A stretch of 64,000 nt of DNA, from positions 1-64,000 of the forward strand of contig NZ_VCNA01000005.1 in assembly GCF_006170445.1 (NCBI RefSeq). Direction: 5' to 3'. The translations under genes and the position numbers were made by a program. The number at the start of each line of letters is the position of its first letter. Position 1 is the first letter of the stretch. The notes below the pieces were generated by a model. The model did no database searches. It had not been told where the DNA came from and saw nothing but the letters and a program-made list of their open reading frames with translations. The DNA is from Brevibacillus dissolubilis. GTDB taxonomy: Bacteria; Bacillota; Bacilli; Brevibacillales; Brevibacillaceae. Shown one piece after another: positions 45,405-53,770 of the stretch.

Positions 45405-46667
45405 ATGGACGATCAAAGTAAAAAATATACGGTACTAGACCTTTTTTGTGGGGCTGGAGGTATGTCAGAAGGCTTTCTTCAAGCGGGCTTTCGAGTTCCT
45501 TTTGCGTGTGATTTTAGTAAAGAGGCTGCCGAGACATACCAACATAGACATGATCAATTAGGTTGTAAGGTTGAATTTTATCAAGGTGATATCTCTAATC
45601 TTACCGCAAAAAAGAAAATTATTGACTTTATAAGTGGGGTTTCTATTGATGTAGTTGTAGGAGGACCTCCGTGTCAAGGATTTAGTCTATCGGGGAAAAG
45701 AGACGAGAATGATCCCAGAAATACGTTATTTATGGAATTTCTAAAAATAGTAAAGATAGTTAAACCCAAATATTTTGTTATGGAAAATGTCGAGGGAATA
45801 CTTTCGTATAGGTTCAAAAAAATAAGATCTCTCTCGGGGGAAGTTTATGAAAATATTCTTGTTCCAAGTATCATTGAGCAAGAGGCAAATAAAATGGGGT
45901 ACAGAGTTCAATACAAATTATTAAATGCTAAAGACTATGGTGTCCCACAGAATAGACCACGTGTAATCTTTATTGGAAGTAAAATCCATAAAAAAGGGAA
46001 AACATTTAAAGATGCTGTACCAAAGCCGAATTTCCCAGAAAAGCAAAAAAAAATGGTTACTGTTGAAGAAGCAATATCTGATCTTAGTTATTTACGCAAT
46101 GGTCAAACTTCCGATCAATATCATGATAAGTATAAGCCAACTACCTATCAATTAATGTTAAGGGAGGGACTTACACCAAACATTAATGGTGTAACCGTCA
46201 GGGCAACCAAATTAACTAATCATGAAGCTTCTAAGCACTTCGAAAAAACTATTAAGAGGTTTGAAAAACTTCGACCGGGTGAATCTATCAGGGAGATGTT
46301 AAATCGTCTTGATCCACTTGAATACGAATATTACTACACAAAAAAATATCGATGCTCAAGATTAGAAAAAAATAACGTTTCACCTACTGTTTTAACACTT
46401 CCCGATGATATAGTTCATTATGATATTAAGAATTCGAGAATTTTAACGGTTAGAGAATTTGCGAGATTGCAATCATTTGACGATAGTTTTCAGTTTTTAG
46501 GTAAAAGGACGACTGGAGGTGACAGAAGGAAATTTGAGACACCACAATATACACAGGTAGGAAATGCAGTCCCTCCTCTTTTTTCAAGAGCAATAGCTGA
46601 AGAAATTATGAAATGTCTAATAGAATTTACTACCAACAGTGAAAGACCAAAACTATTAGTAATGTAG
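45405..46667 (+). CDS. C5-cytosine DNA methyltransferase
   Basis: A 420-residue enzyme that methylates cytosine at carbon 5 in a specific DNA site. Motif I L-D-L-F-C-G-A-G-G-M-S is near residue 9, catalytic motif IV G-G-P-P-C-Q-G-F-S near 87, VI M-E-N-V-E-G near 122, VIII Q-N-R-P-R-V-I-F-I-G near 182, IX R-E-F-A-R-L-Q-S-F near 348 and X G-N-A-V-P-P near 385. The target-recognition region (about 215-335) gives no clue to the site. ATG at 45405 is preferred over GTG at 45396 because AGGTGAT is spaced for it. No partner restriction enzyme is adjacent; the next gene follows directly. Confidence 0.93.
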   Translation: MDDQSKKYTVLDLFCGAGGMSEGFLQAGFRVPFACDFSKEAAETYQHRHDQLGCKVEFYQGDISNLTAKKKIIDFISGVSIDVVVGGPPCQGFSLSGKRDENDPRNTLFMEFLKIVKIVKPKYFVMENVEGILSYRFKKIRSLSGEVYENILVPSIIEQEANKMGYRVQYKLLNAKDYGVPQNRPRVIFIGSKIHKKGKTFKDAVPKPNFPEKQKKMVTVEEAISDLSYLRNGQTSDQYHDKYKPTTYQLMLREGLTPNINGVTVRATKLTNHEASKHFEKTIKRFEKLRPGESIREMLNRLDPLEYEYYYTKKYRCSRLEKNNVSPTVLTLPDDIVHYDIKNSRILTVREFARLQSFDDSFQFLGKRTTGGDRRKFETPQYTQVGNAVPPLFSRAIAEEIMKCLIEFTTNSERPKLLVM

Positions 46668-46676
46668 GTGGTTATT

Positions 46677-48716
46677 ATGGGTAATCTCTTGCGATTTAAG
46701 GCATCAACAAATGTTAAGAGTTTAATTGGAAAAGATTTGGTGACAGATGAGATTACTGCTGTGTTTGAATTGGTGAAAAATTCATATGATGCTGATGCAA
46801 GAGAGGTAACAATTGAATTTTACGGTTTAAAAGAAGGAAATGGAAAGATAATTATTAGTGATAACGGAACGGGTATGGATCTATATGACATAGAAAATAA
46901 GTGGATGGTCATCGGTACTGAGAGTAAAAAAGGCAAGGAATACTCAGATATTTTCCGGAGACCCCTTAATGGAGATAAGGGGATAGGAAGATTTTCGGTT
47001 GACCGTTTAGGAAGAAAACTTTCCTTGTCTGCTGTTAAGACTAATTCAGATATAAATATCTTAATGAATTTTGATTGGGAGATTTTTGAAAAAAATTATT
47101 CTAGTATCGATGAGGTAAATATTCCATATAGAACCGAATTGATTGATGGGCAGGAAGAAATACAGGGTGTTTCTTTAGAAATCAGTGATCTCAGGGACGT
47201 TTGGGATAAAGCGAATATATCGAAATTAATAACAAGTTTACGTCATTTTAAATCACCGTTTGAGATTGACGATAACTTTTCAATATGGGTCTACGCACCA
47301 GATTATTTCGAAGAATGGATTGAAATTAAATCATATAAGTTAGAGGATATTAGCAATCTTTGGGTACAGGTTGAAATTCCAAGAGATAACCCTACAGAAA
47401 TTAATATTGTTGTTAATAGAGATGGTATTGAATATGAGGAAACATATCCTAATATTTATGAATTTGGACCTATATTTTCAAAAGTATATTTCTTTGATAC
47501 CCCGTCTAAGATTAGGTTTAAAAGTAGAATGGGTATTCGAGTTAAAGATTTTGGGAATATTCGTTTGTATAGGGATGATTTTAGAATACATCCTTATGGT
47601 GAAGAATTTAACGACTGGCTTGAATTAGACCGACGCAAAGTTCAAGGAACTTCTAGATTTTTTGGTACCCGTGATTTAATAGGTTTTGTACAGATTACAA
47701 AAAAACATAATAAAAAAATAGAAGTACTTACTAATAGGCAGGGATTAATAGAAAATTCATATTATCAGCAATTGAAAGAGCTTTTGTTGGACTATGCAAT
47801 AAAAACACTTGAAAAGTATTTCTTTAAAAAAAGTAAAAACGAATTATTTGTCGAATCAAGAAAGAATGTAGAAGAAGCTGTCAGAGAATTGAAAAGAGTT
47901 GCTAAAGAAATACAAAAAAAATCTCCTGATACAGCAAAAATGTTACGGCAGTTGTCAGATGTTGTACAGAAAAGTCAAGCTGAACAAGCAGCTTTTGTAA
48001 AAAATCAAGAAGAAGTTTTGAATGTTTACAAAAGGGTTGCGAATAAAGAAGTTTTACTTCATAAAATAATTCATGAGGCATTGATCAGAATTCAAAAAGT
48101 GAAAACAGTCTCTTCATCGGGTAAAAGAAAAATTAGAAATTATAATAATAATGAGCCTTTTGATGATTTTCTGGAGTTGATTACTCGGGATTTTGGAAAA
48201 ATTGATAAGCTTACCGAGGATGCTAAAGACTATTTAAAGAGTGCGCGAGATCATCTTATGAGGGAAAGAAATCGTGAAATAATAAATTTAAAGAATTTTA
48301 CTTTGCAAGTGTTGAGTGGTTTTGAGGAGGAGTTTCAACAGCATAGTATCTCTGCGAATTTAGAAGCTTCATCTGATTTAATTTATAAAATTGACAGGGA
48401 AGACTTCAAAACAATTATTAATAATTTTATCAATAATTCTATCAAGTCACTTAAAAGTTCGGACGGGACGGACAAAGAAATTAAAATCAGAATCACTGAA
48501 AATCAAAGATTTATTGTTTTTATTTTCGGAGATAATGGTATGGGAGTCCCTGAACATATTCGAGACAGGATATTTGACCCCTTTTTCTCAACCACTGGTG
48601 GATTTGGGATGGGATTATCGATTATTGATGAGATAGTCAAGGAATACCAAGGAGAATTCAATCTATCAAGAAATTATACATCTGGTGCAGAATTTCAAAT
48701 CAAATTAAGAAAGTAG
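46677..48716 (+). CDS. Double-GHKL ATPase: MORC-like N-terminal module and histidine-kinase-like C-terminal module
   Basis: A 679-residue protein. The N-terminal GHKL fold has the Bergerat motifs F-E-L-V-K-N-S-Y-D-A-D (about 30-40), S-D-N-G-T-G-M (61-67) and G-D-K-G-I-G-R (99-105). An S5-like segment follows (about 285-370: R-L-Y-R-D-D-F-R-I-H-P-Y-G, L-T-N-R-Q-G-L-I-E-N). This is the MORC/paraMORC arrangement. A coiled coil (390-460) leads to L-L-H-K-I-I-H-E-A-L, where His462 or His466 could accept phosphate. A second GHKL domain ends the chain: N-N-F-I-N-N (582-587), G-D-N-G-M-G (618-623), F-G-M-G-L-S (643-648). The next gene encodes a receiver protein. Start ATG 46677 behind AGGTGG. Confidence 0.85.
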   Translation: MGNLLRFKASTNVKSLIGKDLVTDEITAVFELVKNSYDADAREVTIEFYGLKEGNGKIIISDNGTGMDLYDIENKWMVIGTESKKGKEYSDIFRRPLNGDKGIGRFSVDRLGRKLSLSAVKTNSDINILMNFDWEIFEKNYSSIDEVNIPYRTELIDGQEEIQGVSLEISDLRDVWDKANISKLITSLRHFKSPFEIDDNFSIWVYAPDYFEEWIEIKSYKLEDISNLWVQVEIPRDNPTEINIVVNRDGIEYEETYPNIYEFGPIFSKVYFFDTPSKIRFKSRMGIRVKDFGNIRLYRDDFRIHPYGEEFNDWLELDRRKVQGTSRFFGTRDLIGFVQITKKHNKKIEVLTNRQGLIENSYYQQLKELLLDYAIKTLEKYFFKKSKNELFVESRKNVEEAVRELKRVAKEIQKKSPDTAKMLRQLSDVVQKSQAEQAAFVKNQEEVLNVYKRVANKEVLLHKIIHEALIRIQKVKTVSSSGKRKIRNYNNNEPFDDFLELITRDFGKIDKLTEDAKDYLKSARDHLMRERNREIINLKNFTLQVLSGFEEEFQQHSISANLEASSDLIYKIDREDFKTIINNFINNSIKSLKSSDGTDKEIKIRITENQRFIVFIFGDNGMGVPEHIRDRIFDPFFSTTGGFGMGLSIIDEIVKEYQGEFNLSRNYTSGAEFQIKLRK

Positions 48717-48723
48717 GATAATA

Positions 48724-49392
48724 ATGCTTTTGAGAAAAGTCTTAATTGTTGATGATAATAAAGATACACCCGATACAATAGAAGAGTACTTAGCTATATA
48801 TAAGGAATTGCAAGAAAGAGAGCAACTACCATATACTTTAGAATTCATTTGGGAGGAAACTATTGAAAGTGCTCTTGAACGTTTCGATAAAAAAATAGAG
48901 GTAATAGATGTTGCATTAATTGATTATGACTTTTCTTATGATACAAAAGGTAAAAAAGGTGTTTATCTTGTAAAAAAAATACGTGATCATATAAATCAAA
49001 GATGCAAAATAGTTTTTAACACAATGCACGGAATATCCTTTTTAAACAAAAGTGAACTTGTTGACTTAATAAATAATGACGTGTTTCGATTCATTTCAAA
49101 AAGTGGTGAAACATTTGACCTAAAATACCAAGAGGTAGGGGATAAGGCGGATCAACTTATTGTCGAAGCAATAATTGAGGCATTAGATTCCTATGATCCA
49201 GTTAGTAATGCACTTGAGAGATATTTGGTAAATTATTTTGACGTAATGAGAGATGTGAAGATTGATATAAATGGAAAAGAATATTCCATCCAAGAGATAA
49301 TTGATGCGATAAGATTATGTAAAGAGCCAGGTAATACCTTTGTTGCCAACTTGCTAGAAATGACAGTAATGGATTTTCTGGAAATTAAATGA
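48724..49392 (+). CDS. Receiver-domain protein with unclassified C-terminal helical region
   Basis: A 222-residue protein. Residues 1-130 fit a CheY-like receiver: the acidic pair D10-D11 in V-L-I-V-D-D-N, a probable phosphoacceptor D67 in A-L-I-D-Y-D, T100 and K126 in the conserved switch positions. Residues 135-222 are mostly helical and show no helix-turn-helix or known output domain. It begins seven bases after the ATPase gene, so the pair has the genetic layout of a two-component system whose output is unlikely to be DNA binding. Phosphorylation by the upstream protein is inference. Confidence 0.8.
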   Translation: MLLRKVLIVDDNKDTPDTIEEYLAIYKELQEREQLPYTLEFIWEETIESALERFDKKIEVIDVALIDYDFSYDTKGKKGVYLVKKIRDHINQRCKIVFNTMHGISFLNKSELVDLINNDVFRFISKSGETFDLKYQEVGDKADQLIVEAIIEALDSYDPVSNALERYLVNYFDVMRDVKIDINGKEYSIQEIIDAIRLCKEPGNTFVANLLEMTVMDFLEIK

Positions 49393-49402
49393 GGTGTAAT
49401 AA

Positions 49403-50350
49403 GTGCAAATAATTCATTTCAATCCAAATGATTCTGGTCTTAGATTTTTACAGGGATCACGGATGTATTTTAAAGAATCCTTCAACGATCAGGGTCAAAG
49501 TATATATAGGGCTTTACCAGATGCGAATGACTTTGTAGGGTTACTAAATTCTAGAATTAGTTACCCTGACGTGGTATTAATAACTGCTCATGGCACAGAT
49601 GATGCTATCTTAGGTGTACGGCAAGGAAAATTGATAAAAGCAATGAGACTTCATCAAACAAGGCTTTTTAAAAATAATTTTGTGTTAGCAGTATCTTGTT
49701 TAACAGCTAAGGAATTTGGTAAGAAAGCTATAGAAGAGGCAGCTCAAGTTTATATTGGTTTTGATGACTATATACAAAGTGATTTTAAATTTGGTAGTAG
49801 TCTAAACCAAAAATTTAATGATATCTTGGAAAAAATATTCAAAAAAATATATCAATTGTCACTTAATAGAGCTTTTAGTTCATTCATTAAAAAGAGCCTT
49901 ACAGCTCGAGAATTGACTATGCTCATAGAATTAAATTTTAAAAAATTAGTTAGAGAGCTTCAAAGGATGGATATCAAAAACATTAGAACCGTATATAGTG
50001 TTCAACTTACTGAGAAATTAGAGGATGAGTTAAGAGCTGTTATTAAATTGCAATTTATTGCTAAATACAACACGTTGCAAAAAAAAATTTCATTGCTGGG
50101 TGATCCATATTATGTACCTTGGTATTATATCAACTATTTAAACAAAGAAGAGCTTCAAGTTTTATTAGAAAAAATAAATAATATGGATGAAAAAAATAAT
50201 TATTATAAGTACTTTGTGGAATTATTAGTATATATGAAATTAAATGATCAAGTAGGTTATTTGGGTACGTATGAAAAGTTTGAAAAGGAACTTTGTCGTG
50301 AAGATCTAGTTTTTGAAGTTCCTTTTAATTTACCTAAAGATATTGCATAA
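49403..50350 (+). CDS. Putative caspase/CHAT-like cysteine protease
   Basis: A 315-residue protein. The first 240 residues show a caspase-hemoglobinase pattern: a strand ending in T-A-H-G (His63), then a strand ending in A-V-S-C (Cys99), and L-L-G-D-P at 231-235, the block that closes the fold in gingipain and CHAT proteases. Between them lie Lys-rich helices (about 135-225). The C-terminal 75 residues are helical. No signal peptide is present, so it should act in the cytosol. The start is GTG behind GAGGTG. As the last gene of the methylase-ATPase-receiver operon it is the likely effector. The call rests on short motifs, so it needs structural support. Confidence 0.62.
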   Translation: MQIIHFNPNDSGLRFLQGSRMYFKESFNDQGQSIYRALPDANDFVGLLNSRISYPDVVLITAHGTDDAILGVRQGKLIKAMRLHQTRLFKNNFVLAVSCLTAKEFGKKAIEEAAQVYIGFDDYIQSDFKFGSSLNQKFNDILEKIFKKIYQLSLNRAFSSFIKKSLTARELTMLIELNFKKLVRELQRMDIKNIRTVYSVQLTEKLEDELRAVIKLQFIAKYNTLQKKISLLGDPYYVPWYYINYLNKEELQVLLEKINNMDEKNNYYKYFVELLVYMKLNDQVGYLGTYEKFEKELCREDLVFEVPFNLPKDIA

Positions 50351-50370
50351 AATTAGGTTTCTAAATGTTA

Positions 50371-50403
50371 GTTAACTAGTGGCTTGACTAGTTAACTTTT
50401 TTA
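50371..50403 (+). terminator. Terminator of the methylase-protease operon
   Basis: GTTAACTAGT (50371-50380) pairs perfectly with ACTAGTTAAC (50387-50396) on a six-base loop, followed by six T residues. Confidence 0.88.
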
Positions 50404-50491
50404 TTATGGTGATCAAGCTTATTTCATAAGTAACGAGTAGGTTCGAGCCTATTAGAAGCGATTTATACAAAATGCAAGGCGAATCGATTGG

Positions 50492-50515
50492 AAGTCGCCT
50501 GCTCTCTCGCACCCA
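50492..50515. repeat. Short remnant resembling the foldback element arm
   Basis: These 24 bases match the right arm of the 44367-44647 element at 19 positions, around the core CCTGCTCTC. The rest of the 50404-50595 gap has no gene that I can support. Confidence 0.4.
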
Positions 50516-50595
50516 CTATGAGTAACCAGCATCTTTTTGGCAACACTATAAAAAACCATCCAGACCCCCATTCTAAAAAAAGGAGGCCGCCTGCC

Positions 50596-50694
50596 ATGAT
50601 CAGCATCCCACAAGCGATTCATCACATCATGTGGTTCCTCGTGTTTGGTTCTTTGTTCATCGGCCTGCTGCGCATCGTGATGCGGCGGGAATAG
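50596..50694 (+). CDS. 32-residue single-pass membrane peptide upstream of an ABC exporter
   Basis: An ATG at 50596 follows AAAGGAGG and encodes MISIPQAIHHIMW, a hydrophobic helix (about 12-27) and a basic R-I-V-M-R-R-E end. The strong ribosome site and the position 30 bases before the permease gene argue that it is real. A longer in-frame start at 50488 lacks such a site. It may be a small subunit or stabiliser of the exporter; no homologue is recalled. Confidence 0.55.
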   Translation: MISIPQAIHHIMWFLVFGSLFIGLLRIVMRRE

Positions 50695-50724
50695 TCAGTC
50701 AAGCGGGAGGGGGAGAAAAGTCCG

Positions 50725-51990
50725 ATGCGAAATACGGCAACCATAGCCTGGCGCAATCTCAAGCGAAAGCCTGCGCGCACGGTGCTTCTGATGGGAAGCG
50801 CGGCGATCACGGCTTTTTTGCTGTTTGCGAGCTATTTTTTCCTGCATTCCATGGAGCGGAGTGTCCAAGCCTCAGGTGAGCGGCTTGGGGCGGATCTGTA
50901 TGTCGTGCCAAAAGGATACGGCGGGCAAGCAGGGGAGATGACGATCTCGGGTACGGCTACGAGGTTCTACATGAGTGAACACATGCTGGAGCCGATCAGC
51001 CGCATCCCCGAAGTGGAGCATATCGCCCCACAGCTCTACCTGCAGACCGTCAACACAGTCTGTTGCAAGGTTGAGGGAGAGTTTCCGATCGTGGCATTCG
51101 ACCCGAACCGTGATTTCACCCTACAGGCGTGGACGACGCTGAAGAAAGGTGAGTTCGCTCCTAATGAACTTCTGATCGGGTCTGAAGCTGGCGGCAAAAA
51201 CTATCTGTACCACTACGACTACTCGACCATCCAAGAAAAAGTAGTCTTGTTCAACCACACGTTTTTGGTGCGTAATCTGCTGTTTCCAACAGGGATGGGG
51301 ACAGATAAAACGATCTTCATGCACCTCGACACCGCCCGCCGACTGATCCGGGGAGAGCGGCTTGTGGAGATGCAGAGTGAGGAGCAGAAGCACGGTACCG
51401 TGAACGCTGTTGGAGTAGAGACCCCGATCCCCGATGACGCCATCTCGATTCTACTCATCAAAGCCAAACCCGGCACAACCGAATTCGTCAAGCGCCAGAT
51501 CGAGCGTCTCCAGCTTCCAGTCGACGTGGTAAAAGGGACAGGGCTTCGCGACAGCCTCAAGACCCAGCTGTTCCCCGTCAAAATCCTGAGCTATGCCATC
51601 ATCACCATGATGATTCTGATGAGCGGATTGCAGGCGGCGACGATGTTTTCAGCGATTATCAGCGAGCGGCGCAAGGAGATCGGGATGCTGCGGGCGATGG
51701 GTGCGAGCAGATGGACCGCGAGCCAGCTTTTACTGACCGAAGCGGGATTGGCCGGGCTGATCGGGGGAATGGTCGGGGTCACTCTCAGCTACGCCGGACT
51801 ATACGACAACCGCGTGCTGATCATGCAATTGATGAAGCTGCCCTTGCTGTTTCCAGATCTGCTGACAGGCTTGTGGCTGGGGCTGATCATCATCTTGCTC
51901 ACAGTGATGATTGCGGTCGTGGCAGCGTGGCTGCCGATCCGGAGTGCATTGCGGATAGAGCCATACGAAGCGATACGGGAAGGAGAATAG
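50725..51990 (+). CDS. ABC transporter permease, MacB/FtsX type
   Basis: A 421-residue membrane protein: one N-terminal helix (about 18-40), a large extracytoplasmic domain (45-285) with V-C-C-K near 112, then three C-terminal helices with the FtsX pattern E-R-R-K-E-I-G-M-L-R-A-M-G-A-S near 313-327. This is the topology of MacB, LolC/E and bacitracin-type permeases, which use ATP to drive motion of the outer domain. The ATPase gene starts four bases after the stop. The cargo (peptide, lipid or metal complex) is not evident. Confidence 0.87.
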   Translation: MRNTATIAWRNLKRKPARTVLLMGSAAITAFLLFASYFFLHSMERSVQASGERLGADLYVVPKGYGGQAGEMTISGTATRFYMSEHMLEPISRIPEVEHIAPQLYLQTVNTVCCKVEGEFPIVAFDPNRDFTLQAWTTLKKGEFAPNELLIGSEAGGKNYLYHYDYSTIQEKVVLFNHTFLVRNLLFPTGMGTDKTIFMHLDTARRLIRGERLVEMQSEEQKHGTVNAVGVETPIPDDAISILLIKAKPGTTEFVKRQIERLQLPVDVVKGTGLRDSLKTQLFPVKILSYAIITMMILMSGLQAATMFSAIISERRKEIGMLRAMGASRWTASQLLLTEAGLAGLIGGMVGVTLSYAGLYDNRVLIMQLMKLPLLFPDLLTGLWLGLIIILLTVMIAVVAAWLPIRSALRIEPYEAIREGE

Positions 51991-51994
51991 CAGT

Positions 51995-52744
51995 ATGAGC
52001 GAGACGATGATCCAGATGCAGAACATCTCGAAGCGCTACACGCTAAGCTTTGAGGTACACCGCCACGCCTTGGAAGATGTGACCATCTCCATCCATAGGG
52101 GAGAATTCGTCGCCGTCACAGGCCCGTCCGGCAGTGGCAAGTCGACGTTTCTCGCGATTGCCGGACTGATCGACACCCCGACTTCAGGGGAATTGACTCT
52201 GGCGGGCCGATCGATGACACAGGCGGATGAGGATGAGCGGACGGCTTTTCGCGCCAGCACTTGTGGTTTTGTGTTTCAGTTTCCCAGCCTGATTCCGACG
52301 ATGACCGTCCGGGAGAACATCCTGCTCCCCACGATGCTGCAAGCTCAGAACAGACCGAAGCGTTGGCGTAAGGAAAAAGGTGCAGCCGACAGTGGCTCAT
52401 TCTCTCGGACCGCTGGGCAGGCCATCTCACCAGACGACCGCGCCGATCAGCTCCTTGACCGCGTCGGTCTCTTAGACAAGCAGCACGACCTTCCCTACCG
52501 TCTGAGCGGTGGTGAACAACGCCGGGTGGCACTTGCCCGTGCGCTGATTCACCACCCTCCGCTGTTGTTGGCGGATGAACCGACAGGAGCGCTTGACCCG
52601 GAGAATGCGGCACTGATCATGCGCCTGTTTCATGAGCTGAACCGCGATGGAACAACGATTGTGATGGTTACGCACGACATGGAAATCGCCGGACAGACAG
52701 AGCGGATGATTTCTCTAAAAAACGGTTTGTGTATCAGGGATTAG
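51995..52744 (+). CDS. ABC transporter ATPase, MacB/LolD type
   Basis: A 249-residue nucleotide-binding subunit. Walker A G-P-S-G-S-G-K-S-T is near 39-47, Q-loop F-V-F-Q-F near 92, signature L-S-G-G-E-Q-R-R near 168, Walker B L-L-L-A-D-E-P-T near 187 and H-loop V-T-H-D near 222. Between the Q-loop and signature there is an insertion of roughly 20 Lys/Arg/Ser-rich residues (near 118-140) not usual for LolD-type proteins. It forms an exporter with the preceding permease. The -35 box of the yitT promoter overlaps its stop codon. Confidence 0.92.
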   Translation: MSETMIQMQNISKRYTLSFEVHRHALEDVTISIHRGEFVAVTGPSGSGKSTFLAIAGLIDTPTSGELTLAGRSMTQADEDERTAFRASTCGFVFQFPSLIPTMTVRENILLPTMLQAQNRPKRWRKEKGAADSGSFSRTAGQAISPDDRADQLLDRVGLLDKQHDLPYRLSGGEQRRVALARALIHHPPLLLADEPTGALDPENAALIMRLFHELNRDGTTIVMVTHDMEIAGQTERMISLKNGLCIRD

Positions 52745-52770
52745 ACCTCAATACAATAAATAGGTATAAT
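52742..52770 (+). promoter_or_regulatory. Promoter for the YitT-family gene
   Basis: TATAAT at 52765-52770 is perfect; TAGACC at 52742-52747 is a fair -35 box at 17 bp, overlapping the preceding stop codon. Confidence 0.6.
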
Positions 52771-52823
52771 ATATAGATGAGTTTATATGTGTGTTGAAAA
52801 AACCATAGAGGGGAGAGGTATCC

Positions 52824-53687
52824 ATGCCAGAACATCAAAAGATGACGAAATGGAAAATCTTGAAGCGAGGGGTATTCATCACCATCGGGGCCATATTGAT
52901 GGCGGTAGGTCTGGAAATCTTTTTAGTTCCAAACCACATTATTGACGGGGGGATCACAGGGATCTCTATCATCTTCTCACACTTGACCGGGTGGGGATTG
53001 GGTCTGTTCCTGTTCGTGCTCAACCTGCCATTCCTGATCTTGGGGTACAAGCAAATCGGGAAGACGTTCGCGATCTCGACTTTATACGGGGTCACGGTCA
53101 TGTCGATTGGTACGGTGCTATTGCATCCGGTACCGGGTATTACTTCTGATCCGCTGCTGGCTGCCATTTACGGCGGTCTGAGTCTGGGGATCGGGGTTGG
53201 ATTGGTCATCCGTTATGGCGGCTCGCTTGACGGTACAGAGATTGTAGCAATCCTGTTCAGCAAAAAGACACCGTTCTCTGTCGGCGAAGTTGTCATGTTT
53301 TTCAATATTTTCATTCTAAGCAGTGCAGGGTTTGTATTCGGGTGGGACCGTGCGATGTATTCGTTGATGGCCTACTATATCGCCTTTAAAGTAATCGACT
53401 TGGTGCTCGAAGGCTTTGACGAATCCAAATCAGTCTGGATCATCAGTGACATGTCCAAAGAGATCGGAGACGCACTCAACGCCCGTCTGGGACGCGGGGT
53501 TACCTATCTCAACGGGGAAGGCGGATACTCGGGTGATTCCAAACAAGTTATTTTTACAGTCATTACCCGTCTGGAAGAAGCCAAGGTGAAAAGCATCGTC
53601 GAAGATATGGACCCAACCGCTTTTCTTGCGATTGGAAACATCCACGACGTAAAAGGCGGCCGCTTCAAAAAACGCGATATTCACTAA
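52824..53687 (+). CDS. YitT-family membrane protein (DUF161 plus DUF2179)
   Basis: A 287-residue protein with about five membrane helices (residues 15-180) carrying the YitT marks V-P-N-H-I-I-D-G-G-I-T-G near 35-46 and G-G-S-L-D-G-T-E-I near 132-140. A cytosolic DUF2179 domain follows (about 200-280, F-T-V-I-T-R-L-E). Bacilli hold several paralogues; their transport role is not settled. GGGGAGAGG precedes the ATG. It is transcribed on its own between the ABC exporter and the partner-switching genes. Confidence 0.88.
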   Translation: MPEHQKMTKWKILKRGVFITIGAILMAVGLEIFLVPNHIIDGGITGISIIFSHLTGWGLGLFLFVLNLPFLILGYKQIGKTFAISTLYGVTVMSIGTVLLHPVPGITSDPLLAAIYGGLSLGIGVGLVIRYGGSLDGTEIVAILFSKKTPFSVGEVVMFFNIFILSSAGFVFGWDRAMYSLMAYYIAFKVIDLVLEGFDESKSVWIISDMSKEIGDALNARLGRGVTYLNGEGGYSGDSKQVIFTVITRLEEAKVKSIVEDMDPTAFLAIGNIHDVKGGRFKKRDIH

Positions 53688-53770
53688 AGTTGTCATTTGT
53701 TGGTTTCGTTACTGGTTTAGCAGGGAAAAGAATGATGTAAGCAACTTTTGGGTAAAAGGAGGTCACAGGG

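Larger units (their letters stand above)
45331..50403 (+). other. Candidate defence island: methylase, double-GHKL ATPase, receiver and caspase-like protease
   Basis: Four genes lie on one strand with gaps of 9, 7 and 10 bases and a single terminator at the end. The base composition is strikingly AT-rich (long A and T runs, AT-ending codons) against the GC-moderate genes on both sides, which indicates recent transfer. No integrase, transposase or restriction nuclease is present. The block breaks the B. subtilis ysxE-valS neighbourhood. A defence role is inferred from the methylase, the MORC-like ATPase and the protease-like end gene. Confidence 0.7.

Noticed and set aside
45405-46667. Simple type II restriction-modification system
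   Set aside because: The genes after the methylase have no restriction nuclease motif. The neighbours are a GHKL ATPase, a receiver and a protease-like protein.
45331-50403. Calling the AT-rich operon a prophage or integrative element
   Set aside because: No integrase, recombinase, structural phage gene or clear direct-repeat attachment sites are visible.
50430-50465. GGTTCGAGCC resembling a tRNA T-arm, as might mark an attachment site
   Set aside because: The flanking bases cannot form a proper T stem or acceptor stem, and no tRNA body is present.
53703-53728. GTTTCG-N14-GGGAAA as a sigma-B-like promoter before the PP2C gene
   Set aside because: Both boxes match the consensus only in part, so it is no better than chance in this length of sequence.
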